From assembly GCA_019239875.1 (NCBI GenBank), contig JAFAZI010000197.1, positions 1-64,000 of the forward strand: DNA of 64,000 bases, in the 5' to 3' direction. Of the stretch, positions 31,930 through 40,779 are shown in pieces (position 1 is the stretch's first letter; every line of letters starts with the position of its first letter). Position numbers and translations under genes: made by a program. Below the pieces are notes generated by a model. That model searched no databases and was not told where the DNA came from. It saw nothing but the letters and a program-made list of their open reading frames with translations. The DNA is from Frankiaceae bacterium (GTDB lineage: Bacteria; Actinomycetota; Actinomycetes; JAFAQI01).

Positions 31930-32424
31930 GTGGACTCACGACTTGCGGAGTACGTCCGCGGTCAGTGGCCCGCCCTCGTGCGGTACGCGACGCTGCTCTG
32001 CGGCGACCCGAGCGAGGCGGAGGAGATCGTTCAGTCCACGTTGACCCGCGTCGCCGTCCGCTGGCGCTTCATCGACGGCAAGGACAACCCGGACGGTTAC
32101 GTCCGGCGCGCACTGGTCCGCGCATGCATCGACAGCGGCAAGCGCCGACGGCGGGAGCCGGCGACAGCGATCCTGCCGGACGTCGGCACCGCCGACCAGA
32201 GCACTCGCATCGCCGACGTGGACCAAGTGCGCCGCGCGCTCGCGACGCTGCCGCCGCGGCAGCGCGCCGTGCTCGTCCTCCGCTACCTCGACGACGCGAG
32301 CGAGGCCAGGACGGCCGAGGTGCTCGGGTGCTCAGTCGGCACGGTGAAGAGCCAGACGGCCAAGGGGCTCGCCAAGCTCCGTGACCTCGTTGCCCTCGAC
32401 GAGATCGGACAGGGATCCACATGA
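31930..32424 (+). CDS. SigE-family (ECF) RNA polymerase sigma factor
   Basis: LVRYATLLCGDPSEAEEIVQSTLTRVAVRW...LATLPPRQRAVLVLRYLDDASEARTAEVLGCSVGTVKSQTAKGLAKLR. Confidence 0.93.
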   Translation: MDSRLAEYVRGQWPALVRYATLLCGDPSEAEEIVQSTLTRVAVRWRFIDGKDNPDGYVRRALVRACIDSGKRRRREPATAILPDVGTADQSTRIADVDQVRRALATLPPRQRAVLVLRYLDDASEARTAEVLGCSVGTVKSQTAKGLAKLRDLVALDEIGQGST

Positions 32425-34538
32425 CCCAGATCGAGGACCTGCTGCGGGCGGCGCTGAACGAGACTCCCGCGCCGCGCCCGACCACGGTCGACCCGATGAG
32501 CGATCTGGAGCGCCGGATCGGGCGGGCGCGGATGCGGATCGGTACGGCGGCCGTGGCCGCGGTAGCGGTGGTCGTCGCGGCGATCGTCGTGCCCCTGTCA
32601 CTGGTCGGCGGCTCGCACGACCGGGTGGTCCGGCCTGCGGTCCAGCCGTGGGCCGGCCGAGCGGACTTCGCGGTCGCGGGCGCCGGCGCCGTGTGGACCC
32701 TCGCGGCGCATCCGGCCGGGAGTACGACGTACGCGGTCGAGCAGCGCGACCCGAGCACCGGTTCGGTCGAGCACCGCTATCCGGTGCGCGACGTGACCGC
32801 GCCCGACGGCATGTGGTTCGGCCTCGGACAGGTCTGGATCGCCAATGGCGGCGAGACCACGACGACGCAGACCATCAAGCTGGTCGCGGTCGATGCCGCG
32901 ACCGGTTCGGTGGCGTCGTCGTCACTCGACCTGCCGGGCATCGTCACGTCGATCGCGTTCTCAGGTGACGGTCACGCGTGGCTGGCGAGCCGAGGGCGGG
33001 TCTACGAGCTGTACCGCAGCCGGTCACGACTGGGCGCGCCGCCGATCTTGGGATCCAACGACTCGGGCGCGGTGACGCTGTTGCCGGTCCCGGAGCCGCG
33101 ACCTGGCGCGCTGCTCGCGACCGATGGTGCACAGGCACTTCCGCCGATCTCCCTGGAGAACGCCACGCAGGCACCGGCTGACTACCCCTCGACCTGGCTG
33201 CCGGTCGCCAGCGCCGGTGGCGCCGACGTGTGGGCGACCGACGGCCTGCCCGGCGCGGGGGCCGGCGGGCGGCAGCTCGTCCGTGAGCATGTCGACGCGA
33301 CCGGCAGCGTGTCGATCCAGACGCGGATCCAGCTGCTCGGCGACTTCGAAGCCATGGTCGCGGCCCCTGACGGGATCTACGCGTGGACGCGGTCCGGGAG
33401 CCAGGGCCGGATCGCGTACTACCCGTCGAGCGAGCTCGCGAGAAGCAACCCGCAGCCGCATGCGCTCCTCGATGCCGACCCCGCGCATGTCGTCACGGAC
33501 CCGGCGGGCGGTCTCGTGGTAGTCGGCGCGGACCAGCGGCTCGAGCGCTGGGTACCGCCGACCGGCGGTCGGCTAGCGCCACCGGCGCCCCAACGGATCC
33601 GGGTCGGCACGGTGAATGCGGTGGTCACCGGCGGCGGGTACGTGTGGACCTTGCGACCCGCCGGGCACTATCGCCATCACCTCGCCGCCAACGGTGCCGC
33701 GGACGGGCTGATCACGAAGCGTGACGCCCGGACGCTCGCGCCCATCCACACCTACCGGGTCGCGGGGCCGGTCGACTTCATGGCGTACGGCGCCGGCCGG
33801 GTCTGGGCCTGGGGTGGCGGGGACGGCGCCTACCCCCACGCCTACCTGCGGGTCCTGCGGCCGAGCGACGGGAGCGTCATCAACCAGCGAATCGCCGGCC
33901 ATCGCCCGCTGTCGGACATCAAGTTCCAGGGCGGGTCCGGGTGGCTGCTCGAGGAGCTCCCGTCCGCGGTGGTGCCGGCGTCGGTCCACGCGGGCCGGCT
34001 GGTTCTCGGCACCGAGGTGCCCGCGCCCGACGCGACGACGCTCGCCGCCGGCAACGGCATCGTCTACGCACTGGCCTCGTCCAGCACACCCAGCGGCACT
34101 GCGGACACGATCGCGACGATCGACGCCAGGACGCAGCGGGCGGTCACGGTCCCGCATGCCGACGGGCACGTCTTCGCCGTACTCCCGGACGGGTTCCTCG
34201 CCATCCGTGACCGCGTTCTGGTCCGCGAGGACGCCGATGGCAACGTCGTCGGCACCTCACTCGATGCCCGCATGCGATACGTGCGGGTCGCGCAGGACAA
34301 CGGCCTGATCTACGTGGCGCTGGCCCGCCCCGGATGCCAGGCGACATCGTGTGTGAACCTCGTCGTCTATCGACCTCGGGATCTCGCTGGAGGTACGGCG
34401 AGCCCCAGCGCCGCGACGCATCTGCCGCGTGGTGGGACGCCGAGCTCGCTGGCCATCGACGGGACCGGTGCCGTCGACGCCGTTCAGGGTTTCGACGCCC
34501 TCTACCGGTGGTCCCCGACAGGTGGCGGCGCCTCCTGA
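32421..34538 (+). CDS. single-TM protein with large beta-propeller-like extracytoplasmic region; probable regulatory partner of adjacent sigma factor
   Basis: ATGA overlap with sigma gene; N-terminal cytoplasmic ~50 aa, TM IGTAAVAAVAVVVAAIVVPLSLVGG, repeated W/G-rich blades. Confidence 0.7.
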   Translation: MTQIEDLLRAALNETPAPRPTTVDPMSDLERRIGRARMRIGTAAVAAVAVVVAAIVVPLSLVGGSHDRVVRPAVQPWAGRADFAVAGAGAVWTLAAHPAGSTTYAVEQRDPSTGSVEHRYPVRDVTAPDGMWFGLGQVWIANGGETTTTQTIKLVAVDAATGSVASSSLDLPGIVTSIAFSGDGHAWLASRGRVYELYRSRSRLGAPPILGSNDSGAVTLLPVPEPRPGALLATDGAQALPPISLENATQAPADYPSTWLPVASAGGADVWATDGLPGAGAGGRQLVREHVDATGSVSIQTRIQLLGDFEAMVAAPDGIYAWTRSGSQGRIAYYPSSELARSNPQPHALLDADPAHVVTDPAGGLVVVGADQRLERWVPPTGGRLAPPAPQRIRVGTVNAVVTGGGYVWTLRPAGHYRHHLAANGAADGLITKRDARTLAPIHTYRVAGPVDFMAYGAGRVWAWGGGDGAYPHAYLRVLRPSDGSVINQRIAGHRPLSDIKFQGGSGWLLEELPSAVVPASVHAGRLVLGTEVPAPDATTLAAGNGIVYALASSSTPSGTADTIATIDARTQRAVTVPHADGHVFAVLPDGFLAIRDRVLVREDADGNVVGTSLDARMRYVRVAQDNGLIYVALARPGCQATSCVNLVVYRPRDLAGGTASPSAATHLPRGGTPSSLAIDGTGAVDAVQGFDALYRWSPTGGGAS

Positions 34539-35287
34539 GTGTCCGGGTCGGCGGGCTCGCCGGCGCGACTGCGGAGAATCTCCTCGTAGGCGTCGATCGG
34601 GCTGTGGAGGCCGAGTCCGCCGTCGGCGTCGATGATCTGACCGGTAACCCAGTCGAGACCGTGGACGGCCGCGATGACCCGCGCGACCTGTGCGGCGCTA
34701 CCAATCGATCCGAGTGCGGTGCGATGGCTGACCCGGGTGAGCCAGCCGCGGTCGAGCGGCGCCCCGCCGAGCATTGGAGTATCGGTGACGCCCGGCCCGA
34801 CCGCGTTCACACGGATTCGCGCCGCACCCCACTCCGCCGCCGCTACCTTCACGACCATGTTCAGGGCGGCTTTGGACGCGCAGTAGGCGCCCATGTTGCG
34901 GTCGGTGAGGTGAGCGCTGACGCTGGTCACCGCCACGAACGATGCCGGACGGTCGTGCTCGGCGAGTCGACGGGCCCACTCCCGCATGACCAGCATCGGC
35001 CCGCGGGTGTTGACGGCCTGCACGCGGTCCCATTCGGCCATGTCGAGGTCAGTCAGCAAGCCTGACGAACCGACGCCTGCGCAGACCGACAGCCGGTCAA
35101 CCAGTCCGACGGCGGCAACGGTGGCCTCGACAGCGGCTCGGACGCCGTCCTCGTCGGAGATGTCGACGCGGATGTCGGCGGGCGGCTGCACGTCCCACAC
35201 CGACACGTCGTGGCCGGCGTCCCGCTCCTGCTCGGCGAGTGCCGCTCCGATACCTGACGCGCCTCCCACGATCACCGACACGGTCAC
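34502..35287 (-). CDS. short-chain dehydrogenase/reductase
   Basis: VIVGGASGIGAALAEQ..., SVSAHLTDRNMGAYCASKAALNMV (YxxxK). Confidence 0.92.
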   Translation of the reverse strand: MTVSVIVGGASGIGAALAEQERDAGHDVSVWDVQPPADIRVDISDEDGVRAAVEATVAAVGLVDRLSVCAGVGSSGLLTDLDMAEWDRVQAVNTRGPMLVMREWARRLAEHDRPASFVAVTSVSAHLTDRNMGAYCASKAALNMVVKVAAAEWGAARIRVNAVGPGVTDTPMLGGAPLDRGWLTRVSHRTALGSIGSAAQVARVIAAVHGLDWVTGQIIDADGGLGLHSPIDAYEEILRSRAGEPADPDTQEAPPPVGDHR

Positions 35288-35862
35288 GGGCTGAGTCCCT
35301 TCAGGAAGAGATCGGCGAGATCATCGGCCGCGGCAGCGACCTGACGGCTGGTGGCACGCCTCGGCAGCTGTATCCCCGTGGTGTTCACGGCGCCCAGCAG
35401 CGCAAGCGCGACCGCGCGGGGCGCCTGACTGCACACCAGCGTCCCCTCGCGGATCCCTTCTGCGATCAGTTCGCTGACCGGGCGGATGAACGAGGCCTCG
35501 GCGGCGTCACGGATCTGCGGTGAACGCGCCGCGCGTCCGAGGTCGAACTGCAGCGCTGCGCTGGCTGCCCTGCGACGGTGAAACAGCGCCAAGTGAGCGC
35601 GCAGCACGGCGCGCAGCCGGTCTGGTGCCGGTCCGTCGCTTGCCGCGGCCTCGACGACGACCTCCTCCACCTCGCCGAGCAGTTCTCGGAAGATCCAGGC
35701 GAGCACGACCTCCTTGGTCACGGAGTGGTAGTACAACGTCGCCTTCGGGATACCGGTGGCGGCCGCTATCTCCGCGACCGACGTACGGTCTGCCCCTTGC
35801 GCCGCGAACAGGTCAGCCGCGGCCCACAGCTTGTTCGCCATCCCCGGCGGCAGCACCATCAT
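35284..35862 (-). CDS. TetR family regulator
   Basis: LFAAQGADRTSVAEIAAATGIPKATLYYHSVTKEVVLAWIF HTH; start/stop overlap with SDR gene. Confidence 0.9.
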   Translation of the reverse strand: MMVLPPGMANKLWAAADLFAAQGADRTSVAEIAAATGIPKATLYYHSVTKEVVLAWIFRELLGEVEEVVVEAAASDGPAPDRLRAVLRAHLALFHRRRAASAALQFDLGRAARSPQIRDAAEASFIRPVSELIAEGIREGTLVCSQAPRAVALALLGAVNTTGIQLPRRATSRQVAAAADDLADLFLKGLSP

Positions 35863-35874
35863 GACCTTTCGCGC

Positions 35875-35904
35875 TTGGACTTGTAGTCTAGACCAGCAGT
35901 CCAA
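35875..35904. promoter_or_regulatory. 30-bp palindromic operator TTGGACTtgtaGTCTAGACcagcAGTCCAA
   Basis: 12 of 15 pairs match, between divergent TetR (start 35862) and VOC/FMO operon (start 35922). Confidence 0.7.
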
Positions 35905-35921
35905 GATTCTGAGGGGCGGAG

Positions 35922-36353
35922 ATGCCGAAAGTCCATCACAGCGCCATCTGCACGCGCGACGTCGAGTCCAGCCTGCGCTTCTGGTGTGACGGTCTCGGAT
36001 TCGTGCCGTTGATGGATCTGTCGTTCGAGGGGGACTGGCCGACGCTGTTCAACGCGGCGACCTCCTCGCTGCGGTCGGTGTTTCTCGGCGACCCGGCCGA
36101 CAGCACGAGCGGCATCGTCGAGCTCGTCGACCTCGGCGAGATCCCTTCCGCATCCGCCGTTCACGAGCCCGTGGTCGGGTTCTTCCTGCTCTCGGTGTAC
36201 GCCGACGTCGACGAGGTACTTGCGCGCTTGGCTGCGCTCGGGCTGGGCGGCGTGCCAACCCGTACGGTGACCAGCGGTGTAGCGATGGCGTGCGTCACCG
36301 ACCCGAACGGAGTACGGGTCGAGCTGATCGACGCCGCTCAGGCGAAGGTATGA
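35922..36353 (+). CDS. VOC family (glyoxalase/dioxygenase-fold) protein
   Basis: MPKVHHSAICTRDVESSLRFWCDGLGFVPL...VTDPNGVRVELID. Confidence 0.88.
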   Translation: MPKVHHSAICTRDVESSLRFWCDGLGFVPLMDLSFEGDWPTLFNAATSSLRSVFLGDPADSTSGIVELVDLGEIPSASAVHEPVVGFFLLSVYADVDEVLARLAALGLGGVPTRTVTSGVAMACVTDPNGVRVELIDAAQAKV

Positions 36354-37786
36354 CTCGACGAGTCGCCGTTGTTGGAGCCGGCGCCGGCGGGATCGCGATG
36401 GGCGTCGCCCTCAAGCGGGCCGGTTACGAGTTCACGATCTTCGACGGCGCCGACGGGTTCGGCGGCACGTGGCGTCACAACACGTATCCGGGTGCTGCCT
36501 GCGACGTTCCCTCCCACCTGTACTCGTTCTCCTTCGCACTCAATCCGCGGTGGAGCAAGACCTACGCCACCCAGCCGGAGATCCTCGCCTACCTCGAGGG
36601 GGTCGCCCGTCACCACGGGCTCGACGAGCACCTGCGGGCCGGCACCCGGGTCGGGTCGGCAGCGTGGTCCGACGAGCGCCAGAGCTGGACCGTGACCACC
36701 GCGTCCGGCAGCGTGGAGACCTTCGACGTCATCGTCACTGCCGTGGGAATGCTCGACATCCCCAACATCCCGCACATCCCCGGCATCGAGCGGTTTCGGG
36801 GCCGAGTCTTCCATTCATCGAGGTGGGACCACAGCCGGTCGGTGACCGGTGAGCGCGTTGGATCGATCGGCACCGGCGCAAGCGCGATCCAGTACGTGCC
36901 AGCGATCGCTCGGGACGTCCTGTCGCTGACGGTGTTCCAGCGAACCCCGATCTGGGTCTCCCCACGCTTCGATGAACCGTTCACCGACGAGCAGATGCGC
37001 ACCTTCACCGATCAGCCCGAGCAGATGCAGGCGCTGCGCGACTACATCTGGCAGCAGTACGAGGACGCCAGTTTCGACGCCGGGGACGAGCAGACGCGCA
37101 AGGCCACCGAGCTCGCCCGTAGCTACCTGCACCGCAAAGTCCACGATCCCGATCTACGCGCGAAGCTCACCCCGGCGTACCCCGTCGGCTGCAAGCGGCC
37201 GCTGCTGTCCCGCGACTGGTTTCCGACCCTCACCGCTCCGCACGTGCGGCTGGTCACCGTCGGCGTCAGCGAGTACACCGAGGCGGGACTGCTCACCGCT
37301 GACGGCGAAGAGCATGAGCTCGACACCGTCATCTACGGCACCGGGTTCACCGCCGCGGACTACCTCAGCAGTCTGAGCATCACCGGCACAGCGGGTCGCA
37401 CGCTGCACGACGAGTGGAGCGACGGCGCTGAGGCGTACCTCGGCACGACAGTTAGCGGATACCCGAACCTGTTCACCCTCTACGGACCGAACACCAACGG
37501 GGTCAACTCCATCCTCTACATCCACGAAGCGCAGGTCCGCTACGTCATGAGCGCTCTCGACCTGCTGGCCGAGTCGGGCGCCCGGTCGATCGACGTCAAG
37601 GCTCAGGTGCAGGCCGACTACAACCAGCGGTTACAGGACGCGATGCACGGGACGGTCTGGCTGGCGAACTGCAACAACTACTACCGGCACCCCAGCGGCA
37701 AGGTCGTCACGCAGCTGCCTTACAGCGGCGGCGAGTTCGCCCGCCGTACCCAACGGGTGGACCCCGCCGACTACGACCTGACCTGA
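36350..37786 (+). CDS. flavin-containing monooxygenase, Baeyer-Villiger type
   Basis: VGAGAGGIAMGVAL (Rossmann), BVMO-like fingerprint FRGRVFHSSRWDHS; ATGA overlap with VOC gene. Confidence 0.93.
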   Translation: MTRRVAVVGAGAGGIAMGVALKRAGYEFTIFDGADGFGGTWRHNTYPGAACDVPSHLYSFSFALNPRWSKTYATQPEILAYLEGVARHHGLDEHLRAGTRVGSAAWSDERQSWTVTTASGSVETFDVIVTAVGMLDIPNIPHIPGIERFRGRVFHSSRWDHSRSVTGERVGSIGTGASAIQYVPAIARDVLSLTVFQRTPIWVSPRFDEPFTDEQMRTFTDQPEQMQALRDYIWQQYEDASFDAGDEQTRKATELARSYLHRKVHDPDLRAKLTPAYPVGCKRPLLSRDWFPTLTAPHVRLVTVGVSEYTEAGLLTADGEEHELDTVIYGTGFTAADYLSSLSITGTAGRTLHDEWSDGAEAYLGTTVSGYPNLFTLYGPNTNGVNSILYIHEAQVRYVMSALDLLAESGARSIDVKAQVQADYNQRLQDAMHGTVWLANCNNYYRHPSGKVVTQLPYSGGEFARRTQRVDPADYDLT

Positions 37787-37787
37787 T

Positions 37788-37851
37788 CGCCCAACCGTCT
37801 CGAATCGTTGGTTCGAGGCGACTGAAACCAACGATTCGGGACGGTTGGGCG
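37788..37851. repeat. 64-bp palindromic repeat family A, copy 3
   Basis: cgcccaaccgtctcgaatcgttggttcgaggcgactgaaaccaacgattcgggacggttgggcg; 1 nt after the FMO stop codon. Confidence 0.95.
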
Positions 37852-37865
37852 AAAAGCTGCGGGGG

Positions 37866-37958
37866 TGGCGGAGGCTCCGGGATTTGAACCCGGGATGGGG
37901 GGTTACCCCAAACCGCATTAGCAGTGCGGCGCCATAGACCGGACTAGGCGAAGCCTCC
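37866..37958 (-). tRNA. tRNA-Ser (anticodon GCT)
   Basis: Reverse complement GGAGGCTTCGCCTAGTCCGGTCTATGGCGCCGCACTGCTAATGCGG...GGGTTCAAATCCCGGAGCCTCCG-CCA; acceptor GGAGGCT/AGCCTCC, long variable arm, encoded CCA. Confidence 0.95.
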
Positions 37959-38023
37959 TCGCAGCGTTTCCGCCGCGCCCGACGAGGTTAGCGCAGACAG
38001 GATTCGCGCCCGAGCGTGTAGAA

Positions 38024-40537
38024 GTGGCTGCCATGCGCCGCCTCCCCCTCGTCGTCGCGACCGCTGCCGTCGCCGCCCTGTCCGTTCCGCCCGCTCTCGC
38101 CGCCGCGCCGCATCACCTGTCCGAACCTGGCGTCGCCATGACCGCGCCAGCGTCGGACAACTCGCCGGCCGCGCATCACTACAAGGTGACGGTGACCCGT
38201 ACGACGGGCGGCGTCCCGCACATCCTCGCGAAGAACTTCGGCGACGCGGGCTACGGCTACGGCTACGTCTTCGCGCAGGACAACATCTGCACGATGGCCG
38301 ACGACTACGTGACGGTCGAGGGCCAGCGGTCGCGGTTCTTCGGCCCGACCGACGGCTACACCCAGCGCGGCAACGGCGTCAGCGTGACCAACGAGGACTC
38401 CGACATCTTCTGGACCCAGATCCGCGACTCGGGGCTCGTGCCGCGGCTCGCGGCCCGCAAGCCGCCGCTCGGCCCCACGAACCAGCTCCGCCAAGGCGTT
38501 CGCGGCTACGTCGCCGGTTACAACGCCTACCTCCGCCACATCGGCGGCAGCAAGGGCATCAAGGACCCGGCGTGCAAGGGAGCGCCGTGGGTGCGGCCGA
38601 TCACGGTCGAGGACGCCTACCTGCGCTTCTACCAGCTCGTCGAGCTCGCAAGTGGCGACGTCGTCATCCCCGGGATCGCCGAGGCCGCCCCGCCAGCGCC
38701 CGGCGCGCCGCCCGCACCAGGCATGAACCCGCACCGGGCGGCGCGGCTGCTCGCGCAGGGCTGGCACCGCTCGATGGGCGATCTGGGCAGCAACGCGGTC
38801 GCGATCGGCAAGGCCGGCACGCGCGATCACAAGCACGGCATGCTGCTCGGCAACCCCCACTTCCCCTGGGTGGGCCCCGAACGCTTCTATGACGCGCAGA
38901 TCCACATCCCGGGCGTCGTCAACGTGACTGGTGCGGCGCTGTTCGGCGTCCCGCTGGTGCTGATCGGCCACAACCAGACGATGGCGTGGAGTCACACGGT
39001 GTCGACCGCGTTCCGCTTCACGCCGTACCAGCTCCAGCTCGTACCAGGCTCGCCGACGGAGTACATGGTCGACGGCAAGGTCCACAAGATGCAGCCGCGG
39101 ACCGTGACGATCGTGGAGCGGGGCGCCGGGGGCAAGCTCACCAAGCTGACCCACACGACGTGGTGGACGCGGTATGGCCCGGTGTTCAACTCGATCCTCG
39201 GGATCCCGTTGCCCTGGACCACCCAGTCCGCATTCGTTCTGAAGGATGCGAACGCCACCAACTTCCGCGTGTTCAACCACTTCCTCGCGACCGATCAGGC
39301 GAAATCGGCGACCGAGGAGCTGCGAATCCTCAAGAAGTACGAGGGCATCCCGTGGGTCAACACGATCGTGTCCGACCGTGCCGGACATGCCCTGTACGCC
39401 GACATCGGCACCGTCCCGAACGTCCCGGACACGCTCGCGGCAGCGTGCAACGTCCCGTTGGGCGATGCGACGACCAAGCTCCTCGGCCTGCCCGTCCTCG
39501 ACGGCTCCAGGAAGGCATGTGACTGGCGCAAGGACAAGGATGCGGCGATCCCGGGGATCTTCGGTCCGAAGCACCTGCCGCATCTGTTCCGCCACGACTA
39601 CGTGACGAACTCGAACGACTCGTACTGGCTCTCCAACCCGCACCACCCGCTCACCGGCTTCGCCCGCATCATCGGTGATGAGAAGAAGCCGCGGTCGTTG
39701 CGGACCCGGATCGGCCTGATCATGACCCAGAACCGGGTCTCGGGGATCCACGTCAAGAAGGGCTTCACGCTGGCCTCGATGACCCACATGGTGTTCTCGA
39801 ACCGCCAGTACGGCGGGGAGCTCATGCGGGACAAGCTGGTCACGCTCTGCCAGTCCTACGAGGCGAGCGGGACCATCCCCAGCTCGAGCGGCCCGGTGTC
39901 GGTCGACAACGCCTGCACGGTGCTCAAGCACTGGGACCTGCACGAGAACGCGCACAGCCGGGGCTCGGTGCTGTTCCGCCGGTTCTTCGACAACCTGACC
40001 GGGGCGGCACAGGGCACGATCTACAGCTTCACCGACCTGACGCCGTACTTCACCCGCCCGTTCCAGGCGGACGATGCCGTGCACACCCCGAGCGGGCTGA
40101 ACACCAGCGATCCCGAGGTGGCGACCGCGCTCGGCGACGCCATCAAGGACCTCGACGACGCCCACTACCCGTTGGGCGTCGCGCTGGACAAGGTCCAAGG
40201 AGTCCATCGCAACGGCGTATTCATCCCGATCCAGGGCGGTGAGGGCGACCCGAACGGCGAGTTCGACGCGATCTATGCACCCTGGATCGACGGCCAGGGC
40301 TTCGGCGACGTCGATGACGGGTCGTCATTCGTGCAGGCGGTGACGTGGAAGACCGGCCATCGCTGCCCGGTGGCGCGAACGATTCTGACCTACTCGGAGT
40401 CCAGCGATCCGACCAACCCGCACTACGCGGATCAGACAAGAATGTTTTCGAAGAAGCGCTGGGTCCACGACGCTTTCTGCGGCGCCGCCATCCGGCACGA
40501 TCCGAATCGGGCGGTTCTCCACCTATCGGGGCACTGA
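38024..40537 (+). CDS. secreted penicillin acylase family (Ntn-hydrolase) amidase
   Basis: Signal peptide; GGVPHILAKNFGDAGYGYGYVFAQDN; catalytic Ser region DLGSNAVAIGKAGT; LLGNPHFPWVGPERFYDAQIHIPG. Confidence 0.92.
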   Translation: MAAMRRLPLVVATAAVAALSVPPALAAAPHHLSEPGVAMTAPASDNSPAAHHYKVTVTRTTGGVPHILAKNFGDAGYGYGYVFAQDNICTMADDYVTVEGQRSRFFGPTDGYTQRGNGVSVTNEDSDIFWTQIRDSGLVPRLAARKPPLGPTNQLRQGVRGYVAGYNAYLRHIGGSKGIKDPACKGAPWVRPITVEDAYLRFYQLVELASGDVVIPGIAEAAPPAPGAPPAPGMNPHRAARLLAQGWHRSMGDLGSNAVAIGKAGTRDHKHGMLLGNPHFPWVGPERFYDAQIHIPGVVNVTGAALFGVPLVLIGHNQTMAWSHTVSTAFRFTPYQLQLVPGSPTEYMVDGKVHKMQPRTVTIVERGAGGKLTKLTHTTWWTRYGPVFNSILGIPLPWTTQSAFVLKDANATNFRVFNHFLATDQAKSATEELRILKKYEGIPWVNTIVSDRAGHALYADIGTVPNVPDTLAAACNVPLGDATTKLLGLPVLDGSRKACDWRKDKDAAIPGIFGPKHLPHLFRHDYVTNSNDSYWLSNPHHPLTGFARIIGDEKKPRSLRTRIGLIMTQNRVSGIHVKKGFTLASMTHMVFSNRQYGGELMRDKLVTLCQSYEASGTIPSSSGPVSVDNACTVLKHWDLHENAHSRGSVLFRRFFDNLTGAAQGTIYSFTDLTPYFTRPFQADDAVHTPSGLNTSDPEVATALGDAIKDLDDAHYPLGVALDKVQGVHRNGVFIPIQGGEGDPNGEFDAIYAPWIDGQGFGDVDDGSSFVQAVTWKTGHRCPVARTILTYSESSDPTNPHYADQTRMFSKKRWVHDAFCGAAIRHDPNRAVLHLSGH

Positions 40538-40779
40538 TAGGCTACGAAACCATTGCAAACACAAGGTTTCCGGACATTCGGAAGGTCTAGGATTCATCGT
40601 GTGAATGTGGGCGCGCCCCGGTTCGGCATAACTATTCGGGGGGTCCAATCGTTGGTCAATCATGACTATGTTCGTGGTCAAGTGAGCGCGGCTGATGGCC
40701 GAAATTAGGGGGGCAGGCAAGAATGGCTCCGGCTGAGGCCTTCCCCATTCCCCACCTGTAGGACGAAGCGATCGCCGCT

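Noticed and set aside
31736-31939. Recurrent peptide NRLESLV...NQRFETVGR in several small ORFs
   Set aside because: It is just the translation of the family A palindrome, not a conserved peptide.
37988-40207. 739-aa minus-strand ORF opposite the penicillin acylase gene
   Set aside because: Arg/Val/Asp-rich antisense reading of a well-supported plus-strand enzyme; no domain recognised.
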